A stretch of DNA of 64,000 bases from NCBI GenBank assembly GCA_032871835.1, contig CM065300.1, positions 72,090,017 through 72,154,016 on the forward strand. The letters are read 5' to 3'. Below the pieces are notes generated by a model. The model was not told where the DNA came from, searched no databases, and was given only the letters and a program-made list of their open reading frames with translations. The position numbers and the translations under genes are program-made. This DNA is from Dipteronia dyeriana (Eukaryota > Streptophyta > Magnoliopsida > Sapindales > Sapindaceae). Of this stretch, positions 49,478 to 58,735 are shown one piece after another. Position 1 is the first letter of the stretch. Every line of letters starts with the position of its first letter.

Positions 49478-51028
49478 TTTCAATGAGGATCCGGGCATCG
49501 GTTTCTTCCCCTTCCACCCGGCTGCTACTGCTACTCTGTCCTCTATTTCCTTTCTCGATATCTCCATGACGGTCTAGACAATAGCCTCCTTATCTATCAC
49601 TACTAGTCCACCGGTCGGGTGAACTGGAACCTGAGGCTGAAAGCATGATCTTGAAGCTAAACCCGTACTCTGGGTCCATGGGTACGGAGGTCAGTTACCT
49701 GGAAATGAATGTGGAGGCTGGTACCCTGGAGTTGGATATGGATGCCATGGGTATGGAACCGGTTTCATTTCTCTCTTATATGGCCGTAGATGTAGCTCCT
49801 GCCTCAAATCTGTAATGTAATGTCTGAATCATGCATCCACCATATCTATCTTAGCCATTATCCGCTGTTTCATCCACTGCATGTGCTGAAGGATTGAGTG
49901 TTGGGCATCTCCAATGGCATTTAAATTTACTGTCGCTGCATCAGCCTGCTGTCCTCTGGAGAGTTTGGTAGCTGCTAGCAACCGCTCCAAAGCGAGGTGT
50001 GAACCATCATCCTCAGGTAACCGCTCATCATCAACATCATCATCTTCCTGCTCATCCTGATTGGGCTCCAGGTTTTCATCATCAGATTGATTCGAGACAG
50101 TTCTCCCCCTTTTATTCTTGGGTCGGTTGCCCTCTCCTCTGTCGGGTCTGGCTAAGCCTTGTCTAGGAAATAATGAATACCATGTACGGATCCCAAAGTC
50201 AGACCCGGTCTCAACGAACTCATCAAAAGACATATCAACACCCGCATCCTAGCAGAAAAATGTGATAAGGCAAGGAAACACCATTGCCTCTTTCCCTGTT
50301 ATATCCCTTGCCGACTTATGAATCTTCATCTTCATAATCACCCCCACATCTAAAGGATTCCCATGTTTAAGGCAGTAAAACAAAATGGCTACCTCATAAG
50401 CCACCGTAGTACGATGTCTGTATGGCCTCAAAGAATAGGAAATAAAGATATGTCATAAAGCCATTTCCAGTAGCAACCTCTTCTACTTAATCGGGTTGGA
50501 CCTGGAGTTCCAAAACTCCATCGGATGAGCTACCAAACTGTTAGCTAGGTCAATGTTCATTCTAGAGAAAATTTCAAACCAAGGAACCCCCTTAAACATG
50601 GCAACTATGTGTGGAAGTTCGGTCCTGTAATGCCTATTAATGTCCTCAGAGTTGATGCGGACTTCCCTACCACGAACTAAAACCGTACTCCCCAAACTGT
50701 AGGTCCTCTCAATTACCCCCGCATAAAATTCCTTAACTATCTGAGGGCAATACTTTGCAGGCCTCTGAATAAATGTGCCCTAACCTTGAGCTTCAACCAT
50801 CCCAGAAATTGGAGTCTCATGCAATTCGATCAAGTTGATTCCCCTTTCAGGTATGAATTTCTTCCCACTAAATTTCGCTATCCTGGCTGGGAAATCGGGG
50901 TTTTCTGCACAAGGTGGAATTTGCCTATTTCCTTTGTCTTGACCATTTCTCGGCCTTCCCATTTGGCTGGAATCCCCGGTCTCAGTTCGGCTGGAATCTA
51001 CACTAGCAGTCTGTTTGGTTCTAGCCAT
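49437..51028 (-). pseudogene. ATH-1 ORF2, putative plant transposon protein
   Basis: One frame starts at the ATG at 51028 (MARTKQTASVDSSRTETG) and runs to about 49829 with stops at 50780 (TAG), 50483 (TAG), about 50455 (TGA) and 50249 (TAG), but no frameshift. The middle resembles the putative plant transposon protein domain (Pfam Transposase_32): 'IVKEFYAGV', 'VLVRGREVRINSEDINRHY', 'LRPYRHRTTVAYEVAILFYC' and 'NPLDVGVIMKM'. A long acidic segment and a helical tail ('ALERLLAATKL') follow. Past the stop at 49829 the frame still reads as Pro- and Tyr-rich, ending in a poly-Pro tail encoded by the GGT repeat near 49437-49475. Such ORFs take the env-like position in Athila elements; their function is unknown. 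Confidence 0.7.
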
Positions 51029-51479
51029 TGCACTTATTAATAACAACTGTGTCGCTTCAAATGAGGATCAAACAATTTGGTACAGTTGGCACAATTTAAC
51101 AACTCCGATAATTCGATACACCACGGATGCCACCAAACACCACCACAATCACAAGTATGCAAAATAATCCTATTCAAGCATCCAACACAAAATAATCCCG
51201 AATTTTACCCTCAATATTGCCTTAGTTCAACTAAATTCAACCAATTTCACTCACAACCCCTCTAAAAACACAAAATCAATACAATATAAACTCCAATCAA
51301 CTTCACAAACCAAAACCCACCCTTCAATTCACACAAATATGCAGGCAATTTTATCAACCCACAAACAATCTGAATTTTCCTCCAATCAACCCTAGACGTG
51401 TAAAAGATGAAAGAACTAGGATTTGGGTTTAACAAGGACTAAAAACAAGTAAAAAGAAGAAGAAAATATCGATTACGTG

Positions 51480-51910
51480 GGTTGAAAGTCTTCGACATCG
51501 CGTGGAGGGAGAAGAAGTCGCGGTTGTATTTGAAAAGTGTGGTGAGGAACTGCATGCACGAACTGTTCATTTTATATCGAGTGCTTGTCACAGTCGACGT
51601 GTCATGGTCTTCCATGATAGAAACAACACCGCGACAACCCGTTTCCTCGTCTTAGCCCTGGTCCTGGTGTCGCGGTGGTGCAACTACGTGACAGTTGGAG
51701 TGACAACAATCTTTTGAATTTAAAGCGTGGTTGTGTCGCGGTCTTCTATGATGGAAACAAGACTGTGACAACCCGCCTCCTCATCTTGTTTTATTGTCAC
51801 GTCTGTGCATCAGCGACACAGCAGCGACACCTTAGGCGATAATAACTTCTTGATTTTGTACGTGGAAAGCTCGCGGTCGTCCATGACGATATCATGACCG
51901 CAATATACCT
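51480..51910 (-). promoter_or_regulatory. U3-like hairpin array upstream of ATH-1 ORF2
   Basis: Copies of a 35-45 bp inverted-repeat motif occur here (on the + strand GTCGCGGT, then 'cttccatga', 'gaaac', then ACCGCGAC). They lie near 51598-51638, 51735-51775 and 51880-51905, with weaker ones around 51495 and 51660. The same motif fills U3 of the ATH-1 LTR. A TATA-like box follows at 51569-51576 on the - strand, about 540 bp before the ORF2 ATG. Promoter activity is inferred only. Confidence 0.45.
51569..51576 (-). promoter_or_regulatory. TATA-like box before ATH-1 ORF2
   Basis: It reads TATAAAAT on the - strand and sits just downstream of the hairpin copies, as the LTR TATA box does. Confidence 0.4.
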
Positions 51911-52215
51911 GGAAAATTCCTCCTCAATGCCATTAAGTGTTCCAAAATGCCTAATCTGCACATATACTCAATAACAAACATATCAAGGGCATTTGCTTGA
52001 AAAATATGGTTCGAGAAAGCTTAAATTGAGTTACTAGACTTGTATGTAAAATTAAAAATCACCCTCAAACCTATGTTTTTCCACACCTTTATATTATAAT
52101 CACAGTTTGTTTCAAAAAATTAAGGTGTTGATGAACTTAGATTTGGGAGTGAAGTAGAATCACTACCATTCACAATTATTACCTAATACTTAAAATTTAT
52201 TTGAAAAGAAGGTTC
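51911..52215 (-). other. ATH-1 spacer, no gene seen
   Basis: AT-rich sequence between the hairpin array and the conserved motif near 52216; no coding sense. Confidence 0.5.
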
Positions 52216-52250
52216 CTAGGTGGGTTGCCTCCCACCAAGCGCACTATTTA
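52212..52250 (-). other. Athila post-pol motif in ATH-1
   Basis: On the - strand: GACGTTAAATAGTGCGCTTG followed by GTGGGAGGCAACCCA. This phrase normally follows the end of pol in Athila-type elements. Here it follows the CCHC module, so pol appears replaced or deleted. Confidence 0.75.
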
Positions 52251-53040
52251 ACGTCTAGGCAAGACGTGGTGAGAGCAATACGGCTCTTGTAGCTCTATCA
52301 CTTCCAACCAAGTAAGGTTCCCATCAATGATAGTGTCTCTTGCTTTGTAAAGTTCGTCTTTTCGGACCCAAACTTGTCGAATCTTCCTTGGCCTTCCTTT
52401 AGGCATGCTTCGTCTCTTTTTGCACATTTCCATAAATTCAACACATCGGGCCTTTTTATGACCCCTAGTATGGCAAAAATGACATTTGTAAGGAAAATAT
52501 GACGAACTACCTCCGGTCTTCTTAATTCTTGCTCTCAGATGAATTTTATCTCTCTTGATGGTATGGAGTTGTGGAGTTTCTTCGTCTATGCTTCGATCCT
52601 TGGTCAAGGTTTCAATTGTTCGTTTGGCTCATTCAAGCAACATTAAGCAGTCACATTCCTTAACCTTTGCTACCTTTAAAGAAATTTCTTTCCCGTTCAA
52701 CTCCTCATTGATGGCATTGATTTCCTTATCCTTTTGTTCAATTTGCCATTGCATCTTTCGAGTGCTTCGGGTAAAGTTTTCTTCTTTCACTTTTACTAAC
52801 CTAGCAAGATCTTCCGCCCTTTTTATTGCTTCATCCCTTTCTTTCCTAAGAGTTTCCACTTCCTTCATTAAATACTTATGTTCACTCTTAAGCCCAGTGT
52901 TCTCTAAGAATGCATCTTCCTTACAAATTTCTTTAACATGATTGTCTTCTTCACCCATATCCTCAAAGAGTGCTAGAATTTCATCCAAATACTCAATTGG
53001 ATTCCTAGAATAGTCTTCTACCTAGAGTGTATCCACAACA
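52248..53040 (-). pseudogene. Coiled-coil plus CCHC module in ATH-1, like Sirevirus Gag C-terminus
   Basis: The first part (52988-52629) is a long coiled coil ('KSEHKYLMKEVETLRKERDE'). After one stop near 52629 the same frame continues to a basic stretch, a CCHC knuckle at 52443-52484 ('CHFCHTRGHKKARC') and 'VEFMEMC', then 'RQVWVRKDEL'. It ends about 45 residues later at 52248. The order of coiled coil, C-[HFY]-x-C knuckle, '-x-C' and 'WVRKDEL' is that of the Gag C-terminus of SIRE-C and SIRE-A, a different superfamily. It sits where Athila elements have protease to integrase. Confidence 0.7.
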
Positions 53041-53147
53041 AGGCAATCAACTGAGCTAGTGACTTTCTTCAACCTTCTCGGAAATTGAACCGGTGGGATG
53101 TAGGGATCGAGTGACTTATATAGTAGGGATGTCTTCTTAGGAATCTT

Positions 53148-53747
53148 CTATACTCCTAATTCCTCTTCTTCTACCAAAATCTTTACCTCAATTTCATCTT
53201 CCGATTCTTTAGCCTTTTTCTTCTTAGGCTCTCCACTTGTCTTTCCGGTGTCTAACACTTGGGCATTTCTCAGAACTGTCACTGTCTTAGCTTGTTCATT
53301 CCTGTGAATTGTGTCAGCTACATGCCCTAATTGTGTCACCAACTTCTTCACTGATGCCTCTAAGTTGGTGAACCTTTGCTCTGTTGCTTGGAGGAAATTA
53401 TTCAAGTTCTGATCTGTATGTTGTGAACTCTGAGCAAGGGTAGTCACAATGTCCTCCAAAAGACTCTTCCTAGGCTGATATGAACTCACATCTCGATTAC
53501 TCAAGTTGTTCTATTGCTACCCATTTAACTCTTGGCCTTGGTAGTTCTGAGCTTGGTTATTGAAAGTCTTGTTTGGGTCAAACCATGAGAAGTTGGGACG
53601 GTTGCACCACCCCGGATTGTAAGAGTTAGAATATTGATCATTTCTTCCTCTTTGAAAATTTAGGGCTTGGACATCTTCTGTCTCATAAAATACCATCTCT
53701 CTACCTTGATGGTCCGCTTCATACACCATGTTTGCCCTTAAACACAA
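53148..53747 (-). pseudogene. ATH-1 Gag C-terminal part
   Basis: The frames 53747-53517 and 53504-53148 read 'VQALNFQRGRNDQYSNSYNP', 'NRPNFSWFDPNKTFNN' and a helical stretch ('TDQNLNNFLQATEQRFTNLE'), as in Athila Gag after its knuckle. One stop lies between. The main Gag core and its zinc knuckle are missing: only about 135 bp separate this from the primer site. The sequence to about 53050 still fits the Athila pattern ('YIPPVQFPRRLKK') before the coiled-coil module begins. Confidence 0.75.
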
Positions 53748-53883
53748 AAAAACAAAAGTACCAACGAAGTAAAAAAAAACTAAAAATAAATGAAAATAAA
53801 ACTAACTAACAAAATAAAATAAAATGAGACACACTACCTAACTCAAACTAATTAGGCTCAACTAATGAATATACATCGATCCT

Positions 53884-53901
53884 CAGCAGCGGCACCAAAA
53901 T
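53884..53901 (-). other. Primer binding site of ATH-1
   Basis: On the - strand: TTTTGGTGCCGCTGCTGAGG, close to the Asp-tRNA complement used by Athila elements. Confidence 0.8.
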
Positions 53902-54797
53902 TGATTACAGTATTTTTGATCTTAATCAATTTAAAAGAAAGTTTATTCACTGGGATTGGTGATTCTACTAATTGAACACTAATTAGTTTAATTTAATCTA
54001 ATCATATTCTAAGTGCATGAAAACTAAATGTCATAATGCTTGTCTTGGGTTGGTATTCTAAATTACTAATATGCAAGATCAATTAAACTAAATTACTCAC
54101 AAGCTCACACGAAAAATATATGAATATGAAGGAATGCTAGGGAATTAATGCAACATAATTAAACTTCTCAATGTAATCCATTAGACTCATTAAAGCACAT
54201 AATTCCAATTGATAGGGTTTGTTTCATGAAGCACATAATCTTTCCTATTACTCACACAAGGTCATGTAATGAGTAAGGGTTAGAATTAGTTTCTAATTAA
54301 AAAAAAAATCTAAACCAAATCACCATAGCATGGTCATGCATATGGAAATGTTCTCAATTATTAAGCTTTGTAGTTAATGACTAAATGGGATGGTCACCCA
54401 CATCATCATAAATTTACTAATCCTAACACAAACATTCATTGAGGTCTCATTTGAATATAGGTGAAGGAATTAGAGCAAGTATTGTAATAAAAGAGACTAC
54501 CAATATAATTAATTAATAAGCATGGGCCATAGGATTACAAAGAGTTGTTCAATCGGTTTACATTAATCCCCTAACTTAGAATTAGTTACATATCAAAGAA
54601 AGGAAATAAAACAAAGAAGAGTAAAAGAAGAAACCAAGGTTGGTCATTGAGGTTCCTTGACTTGTAAGCTTCATCTTCTTACCTTCCAAGTTCCAAGATG
54701 GATGGATGGGAAAGTTGTCCAAGAATGGTGATAGAGGGTTGAAAGTGTCAAAAATCTCGTGTGGCTTGATGATGCCATTCCTAAAAACTCATATGGG

Positions 54798-54805
54798 TAT
54801 TTATA
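54798..54805 (-). promoter_or_regulatory. TATA box of the ATH-1 5' LTR
   Basis: TATAAATA lies on the - strand just downstream of the U3 hairpin copies. The 3' LTR has TATCAATA here. Confidence 0.55.
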
Positions 54806-54839
54806 TGGGTCTAAAAATAGGTCAAGAATCAACCTAGGG

Positions 54840-55150
54840 ACACGTGACTCGTACTGTCGTATCGTTGATTATTGCGGTTGTCCATGACAGAAACCCAACC
54901 ATGACATCTAGCTTCTTTGCTCTGCGTCTTCTCTACATGCGACACCTAGCATGACAATGGCTAAGGAAATTGTTGTCGCCCAGTTTGTCACGGCCTTCCA
55001 CGACTGAACTTTAGACCGCGACATGTCGCTTCTTTGGCAGTTCGCGTGTGATCCCGAGCGACAATTTTGGCGACTTCTAAATTAGGTTGTTATCGCTCAT
55101 GGTGTCATAGTTGTACATGACGACACTCCAAGACCGCGACATCTCACCGT
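54840..55150 (-). repeat. Hairpin motif copies in ATH-1 U3
   Basis: Three copies of the motif built on 'gcggttgtccatgac' or 'cggccttccacgac' with a closing 'accgcgac' or 'ccatgaca'. They start near 54875, 54985 and 55100. Confidence 0.7.
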
Positions 55151-55343
55151 TTTGCCTAATACTTTTGATTTCCAATACTTAAGAATCCCAACATCACTTA
55201 AAAACTCCCATATGATGCCCCTATTACAAAATCCTGTAAATACACTTAATCGAGCCATTAAACACTTGATTTTACTCGAGAATTGAGCAAAAAGCATAGG
55301 AAGGGGACTCGAAAACTAGTGTTATCATGGCTCGATCAATAAT

Positions 55344-55671
55344 TCTAGACAAATTCAGAGTAGAAATCCGTTAAAAATACGCAACGATCGCTGTGAGACA
55401 GCAATTTACCAGGCCATGCAAGCGCTTTTATAAGTGCACAACATTGGCAATTTGATTGAAAGTGTTTTGTTAGTTATGCTTTAGTCATTCTTACGATAAT
55501 TACACTTTAATCTCTTTAATCATTTAAATCACCTTTTTATCTTCAAATATACTCCAAGAGCTATAGAAACACAATCTCAACAAACTCATTAAAATATTCA
55601 GTTTCACTCAAGAACATAACATAAAACATAGGAATTAGAGGTCTCAAATATCAACATTTATCAACCTAACA
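55344..55671 (-). repeat. ATH-2 3' LTR, second part
   Basis: It matches 62177-62477 and ends CCTAACA. The joint with 36366 across ATH-1 is exact apart from the duplicated ATAAT. Confidence 0.9.
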
Positions 55672-55686
55672 AATTCCCCCAAACAT
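55672..55686 (-). other. Polypurine tract of ATH-2
   Basis: The + strand AATTCCCCCAAACAT beside the LTR is a purine tract on the - strand. Confidence 0.8.
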
Positions 55687-57780
55687 AGCTTTTGCTAGTC
55701 CTCGAGCAAAATCGAAATAAAAACAAAAACTAAAATTAAATTAAACTAAACTATGTCATTTTCATAGGAAAACACAATAGCATTCAGCATATACTACAAG
55801 CCTTTAAACCTCTAGGTGTCCCTCGCGGGAGGAGTTATAGTCTCTTGAGGGTTTACACCAATGCCACCCACAAACATAAATATGCTGAGAATCAAATAAC
55901 CAAGATGTAACTAAAATGTACCTTTCAAAGCCAATGCATGCTAAAGCCACTGAATAAAGACTAAATTTATACCACAAATTTGAATACATTGCTTTGTTTG
56001 AATGAAAATACCATACTCAAAATATTCTAGCTTCAAAAACACATCGTCAAATGCCATAGATATAATTCATCTCGACTCTAATTTTTACAAGATGTCACTT
56101 ATAAATTTCACACAGAACCTAGGCAAATATACTCATCAAGCATTTACGAATGGATTTTATGCATAAGAAATTTCAAGACATTATCGCATATGAAAATATA
56201 ATTGAAGAATGCTTGATTTAATATAGAGGATCTCATGAACAGAATCAGACATTAAGAACAAGATAGAGCACATGTTTACCTTTACTCTTGAGCTAGCATT
56301 CCCAAAATATCAATTAGGTCTTTTCTTTGGTTATAATAGGGCCATTGGGTGAATCGTTAATAGAAAGAATGGAAAAAAGAAATTCAAAGGGCTTAAGATC
56401 ATGCAAAGAGATGTATCATGATATGTCGATGCGTGAACATCTCTCCTTTGAATCTTCTTTGTAATTGCATCCAAGCTACTTCATCTATTTCTTTAACCTC
56501 TTTTTCAAGTAAATACTCAACTTGAGTTCCTCTTCTTTTTCCACCATTCTTCTTTCTTCTTCTTTTCATTGCTTTGCTTTTCTTCAATTCTTGCTACTTT
56601 TTTTTACCTTTCTTTTATTGAATTCTTTTTTTTTTTTTGCATCTTTTATTAGAAGAGCATTTTTTATTCCTTTCTATACTTTAGTACATGCATTCCATGG
56701 AACTTACCCATGGTTCTCTTTTTCTTCTCTTCATCTTGAACTTGAACTTGAACTTCTTTCACTTGACATGATCCCAAGCTATAGGGTATGGCCCATGTAT
56801 ATTGGGTATAAGGAATAGGGATTATGTGGGTGATGAAAGAAAAAGGCTCATACGTGTTTGGCTTCAAAAGGGCTAATGGAGCACACACATGGGTAGGGAA
56901 ATTTAAGGACTTTTATGTAGGTTAAACACACATTGCCTATGTCACTTCTAATGGTTCAACAAAAACAAGAGCAAAGTCCACATGTGATATCTTTTATGAT
57001 GAATGTTCTTTAATATCCAATGCAAAACCTATTGAGATCAATTCTAATACTAAGAACGTAATAAGTGTTTAGGAGTAGAAACAATAAAACCCTCATATAA
57101 TTTCATTTATGTACGCTTTTTGGCTTAGTGAACTCACAAAGGTACTATACTATTAATTATGGCAATTCAACTAAGCATCCTATCTACTATCACATCAAGA
57201 GCATGTCATAAGTTTTGAAAAATGCAAGCATTACTCTAAGTGGCAAGACATTAGTCTAAACTCAGTGAATAGAGCATAAATTACGGCTCTTAAAGCACAC
57301 AAAAGAAGCATCTAAAACTGGAGTGCAAAAATTTCAAAAATTGATGACTTTCAAAATTGACCTATGTCTATTAACTGATACATATCTCTCAAAATACGCA
57401 AAATAATTTTATCAACTTCTTACACAATAATATAGACATGCAAAAAAACACCTTTCATCCAGAATACATTTCAAAAATCGATTTGGAAAAATGTAAAAAC
57501 AAATGATGAAAATAGCTCACTCGCGTATTCCCGAAACAGAGCATCGCTTCTGACCTTTGGGCAACAGATTGATCATAACTTTAAAAATACAGCCCAGAAA
57601 ATTAGATTCTTTATACAATTGGATTCATATAAAAAAATAAAAGAACCTAACTTGGATTAAAAAAAATATTTCCTTGCCAAAATGTACAGTTTTAATGAAA
57701 AAGTTTTCCCAAAAATATCTCCAGCAGAACATGAAAACTACATGACTCAAAAACACAAAAAAAAATAAAAAATTAAACTG
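55687..57780 (-). other. ATH-2 3' non-coding region, no gene seen
   Basis: About 2.1 kb of AT-rich sequence. The frames in it are low-complexity and not conserved. Unlike ATH-1 there is no transposon-protein ORF. Confidence 0.5.
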
Positions 57781-57826
57781 CACCCCCAAACCTAATCTAA
57801 ACATTGTCCCCAATGTTTGAACAAGA
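57781..57826 (-). repeat. Conserved hairpin motif in ATH-2
   Basis: AACATTG-TCCC-CAATGTT beside 'cacccccaaacctaatc', matching the ATH-1 motif at 49061-49106. Confidence 0.85.
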
Positions 57827-57889
57827 AATAGAATGAGAGAATTAGAGAGGGAGGAGTGATAAAGAAAAACAAAAGGAAAAAGAAAAACC

Positions 57890-57940
57890 TGGATGGGTTG
57901 CCTCCCACCTAGCGATTGTTTAACGTCGTGGCTCAACGCA
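57890..57940 (-). other. Athila post-pol motif in ATH-2
   Basis: On the - strand: GACGTTAAACAATCGCTAGG followed by TGGGAGGCAACCCA, right after the CCHC module and only about 65 bp before the hairpin motif. Confidence 0.75.
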
Positions 57941-57949
57941 TTCAGCTAA

Positions 57950-58735
57950 TCACCTCGTCCATCCACCACACAGTTGGGCATGTGGAAATTGACACTAACT
58001 TTCTTGAGATCATCCTTTCTCATCTATACTTGCCTTGCCTTGTTACTTCCATGATTTTGACTCTCGTTCATCCATTTGCATAGTCTAATATATTTGTAAC
58101 ACCTTGGTCAAATGTAACCCTTCATATTGCAATAATGGCAAACGGGGAAAAATCTAGGAAAGTTACTCTCTTGGTGGCTATGATCAGGTGGTGAAGCTTG
58201 CCCTTTCTGTCTATTTCTTCTCTTCCTTCTCCTCTTATTGATCCACTTACTTGGCCTATTTTTACTTACATTGTCAAGCTGAACTCCTTCCGGATGTTTC
58301 ATTACCTCGGCGGTCAATGACTTGATCTCTTTATCAACCTTTGCAAATTTTACTATGTTGTCGAGTTCTTTATTCTTCATAATCTCCAAGGCACTATCTC
58401 TATGTTCAATATTGACCTTCATAATCCATATTCAATTGAGTTCTTCTCTCTCTCGGGAAAACTACTCAAATTTATTCAAAGAAGATTCCCTCTTTTTTTT
58501 CAAGGACTTCAATTCTCGCCATCAAATCTAAATAGGAAGAAGTGACTCTTCGATTTTTTACCTTGTCAACCACTTTATTTGACTCAACCTCTAAACTTTC
58601 CGCGAGTGCATCCAAATCTTCATTAGATAAGTTCGATAGATTCTCAGATTCACGCACTTCTATTGGAAAGCAGTCAAGAGCACCGACCGATTGCTTCATC
58701 GACTCAAGGATATCAATTTCATAGAACTTGGTGGG
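57950..58735 (-). pseudogene. Coiled-coil plus CCHC module in ATH-2, like Sirevirus Gag C-terminus
   Basis: It starts near 58720 with an acidic helical stretch ('LSNEDLDALAESLEVE') and a coiled coil ('SYLDLMARIEVLEKK'). After stops and a frame change a basic Arg/Lys stretch follows. The knuckle at about 58099-58140 is 'CHYCNMKGYI', a stop, then 'PRCYKYIRLCKW', with Tyr in place of the zinc-binding His. 'ARQV', a stop and 'MRKDDL' follow. 'CYKYIRLC' is close to 'CCRYIKLC' of SIRE-C and 'FFKYIERC' of SIRE-A. The module replaces RT to integrase. Confidence 0.7.

Larger units (their letters stand above)
36367..55338 (-). mobile_element. Athila-like Ty3/gypsy element with transposon-protein ORF (ATH-1)
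   Basis: The 5' LTR is 53902-55338 and the 3' LTR is 36367-37023 plus 46683-47434 (1437 and about 1409 bp). The perfect duplication ATAAT flanks it at 36362-36366 and 55339-55343, and the ATH-2 LTR shows the empty site near 62172. The internal order on the - strand is primer site (Asp-tRNA-like), Gag C-terminus, coiled-coil plus CCHC module, 'GGTGGGAGGCAACCCA', a hairpin array, the plant transposon protein ORF, a hairpin motif, non-coding DNA and the polypurine tract. There is no protease, RT, RNase H or integrase. Confidence 0.88.
53902..55338 (-). repeat. ATH-1 5' LTR (intact)
   Basis: A 1437-bp LTR, TG to CA. U3 carries three hairpin motif copies (54840-55150) and the TATA box (TATAAATA) at 54798-54805 on the - strand. 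It contains the uninterrupted target site of SIRE-C near 54550-54560. Confidence 0.93.

Noticed and set aside
56399..56888. Lysine- and serine-rich frames on both strands in the ATH-2 3' region
   Set aside because: They come from CT- and AG-rich low-complexity sequence and are not found in ATH-1.
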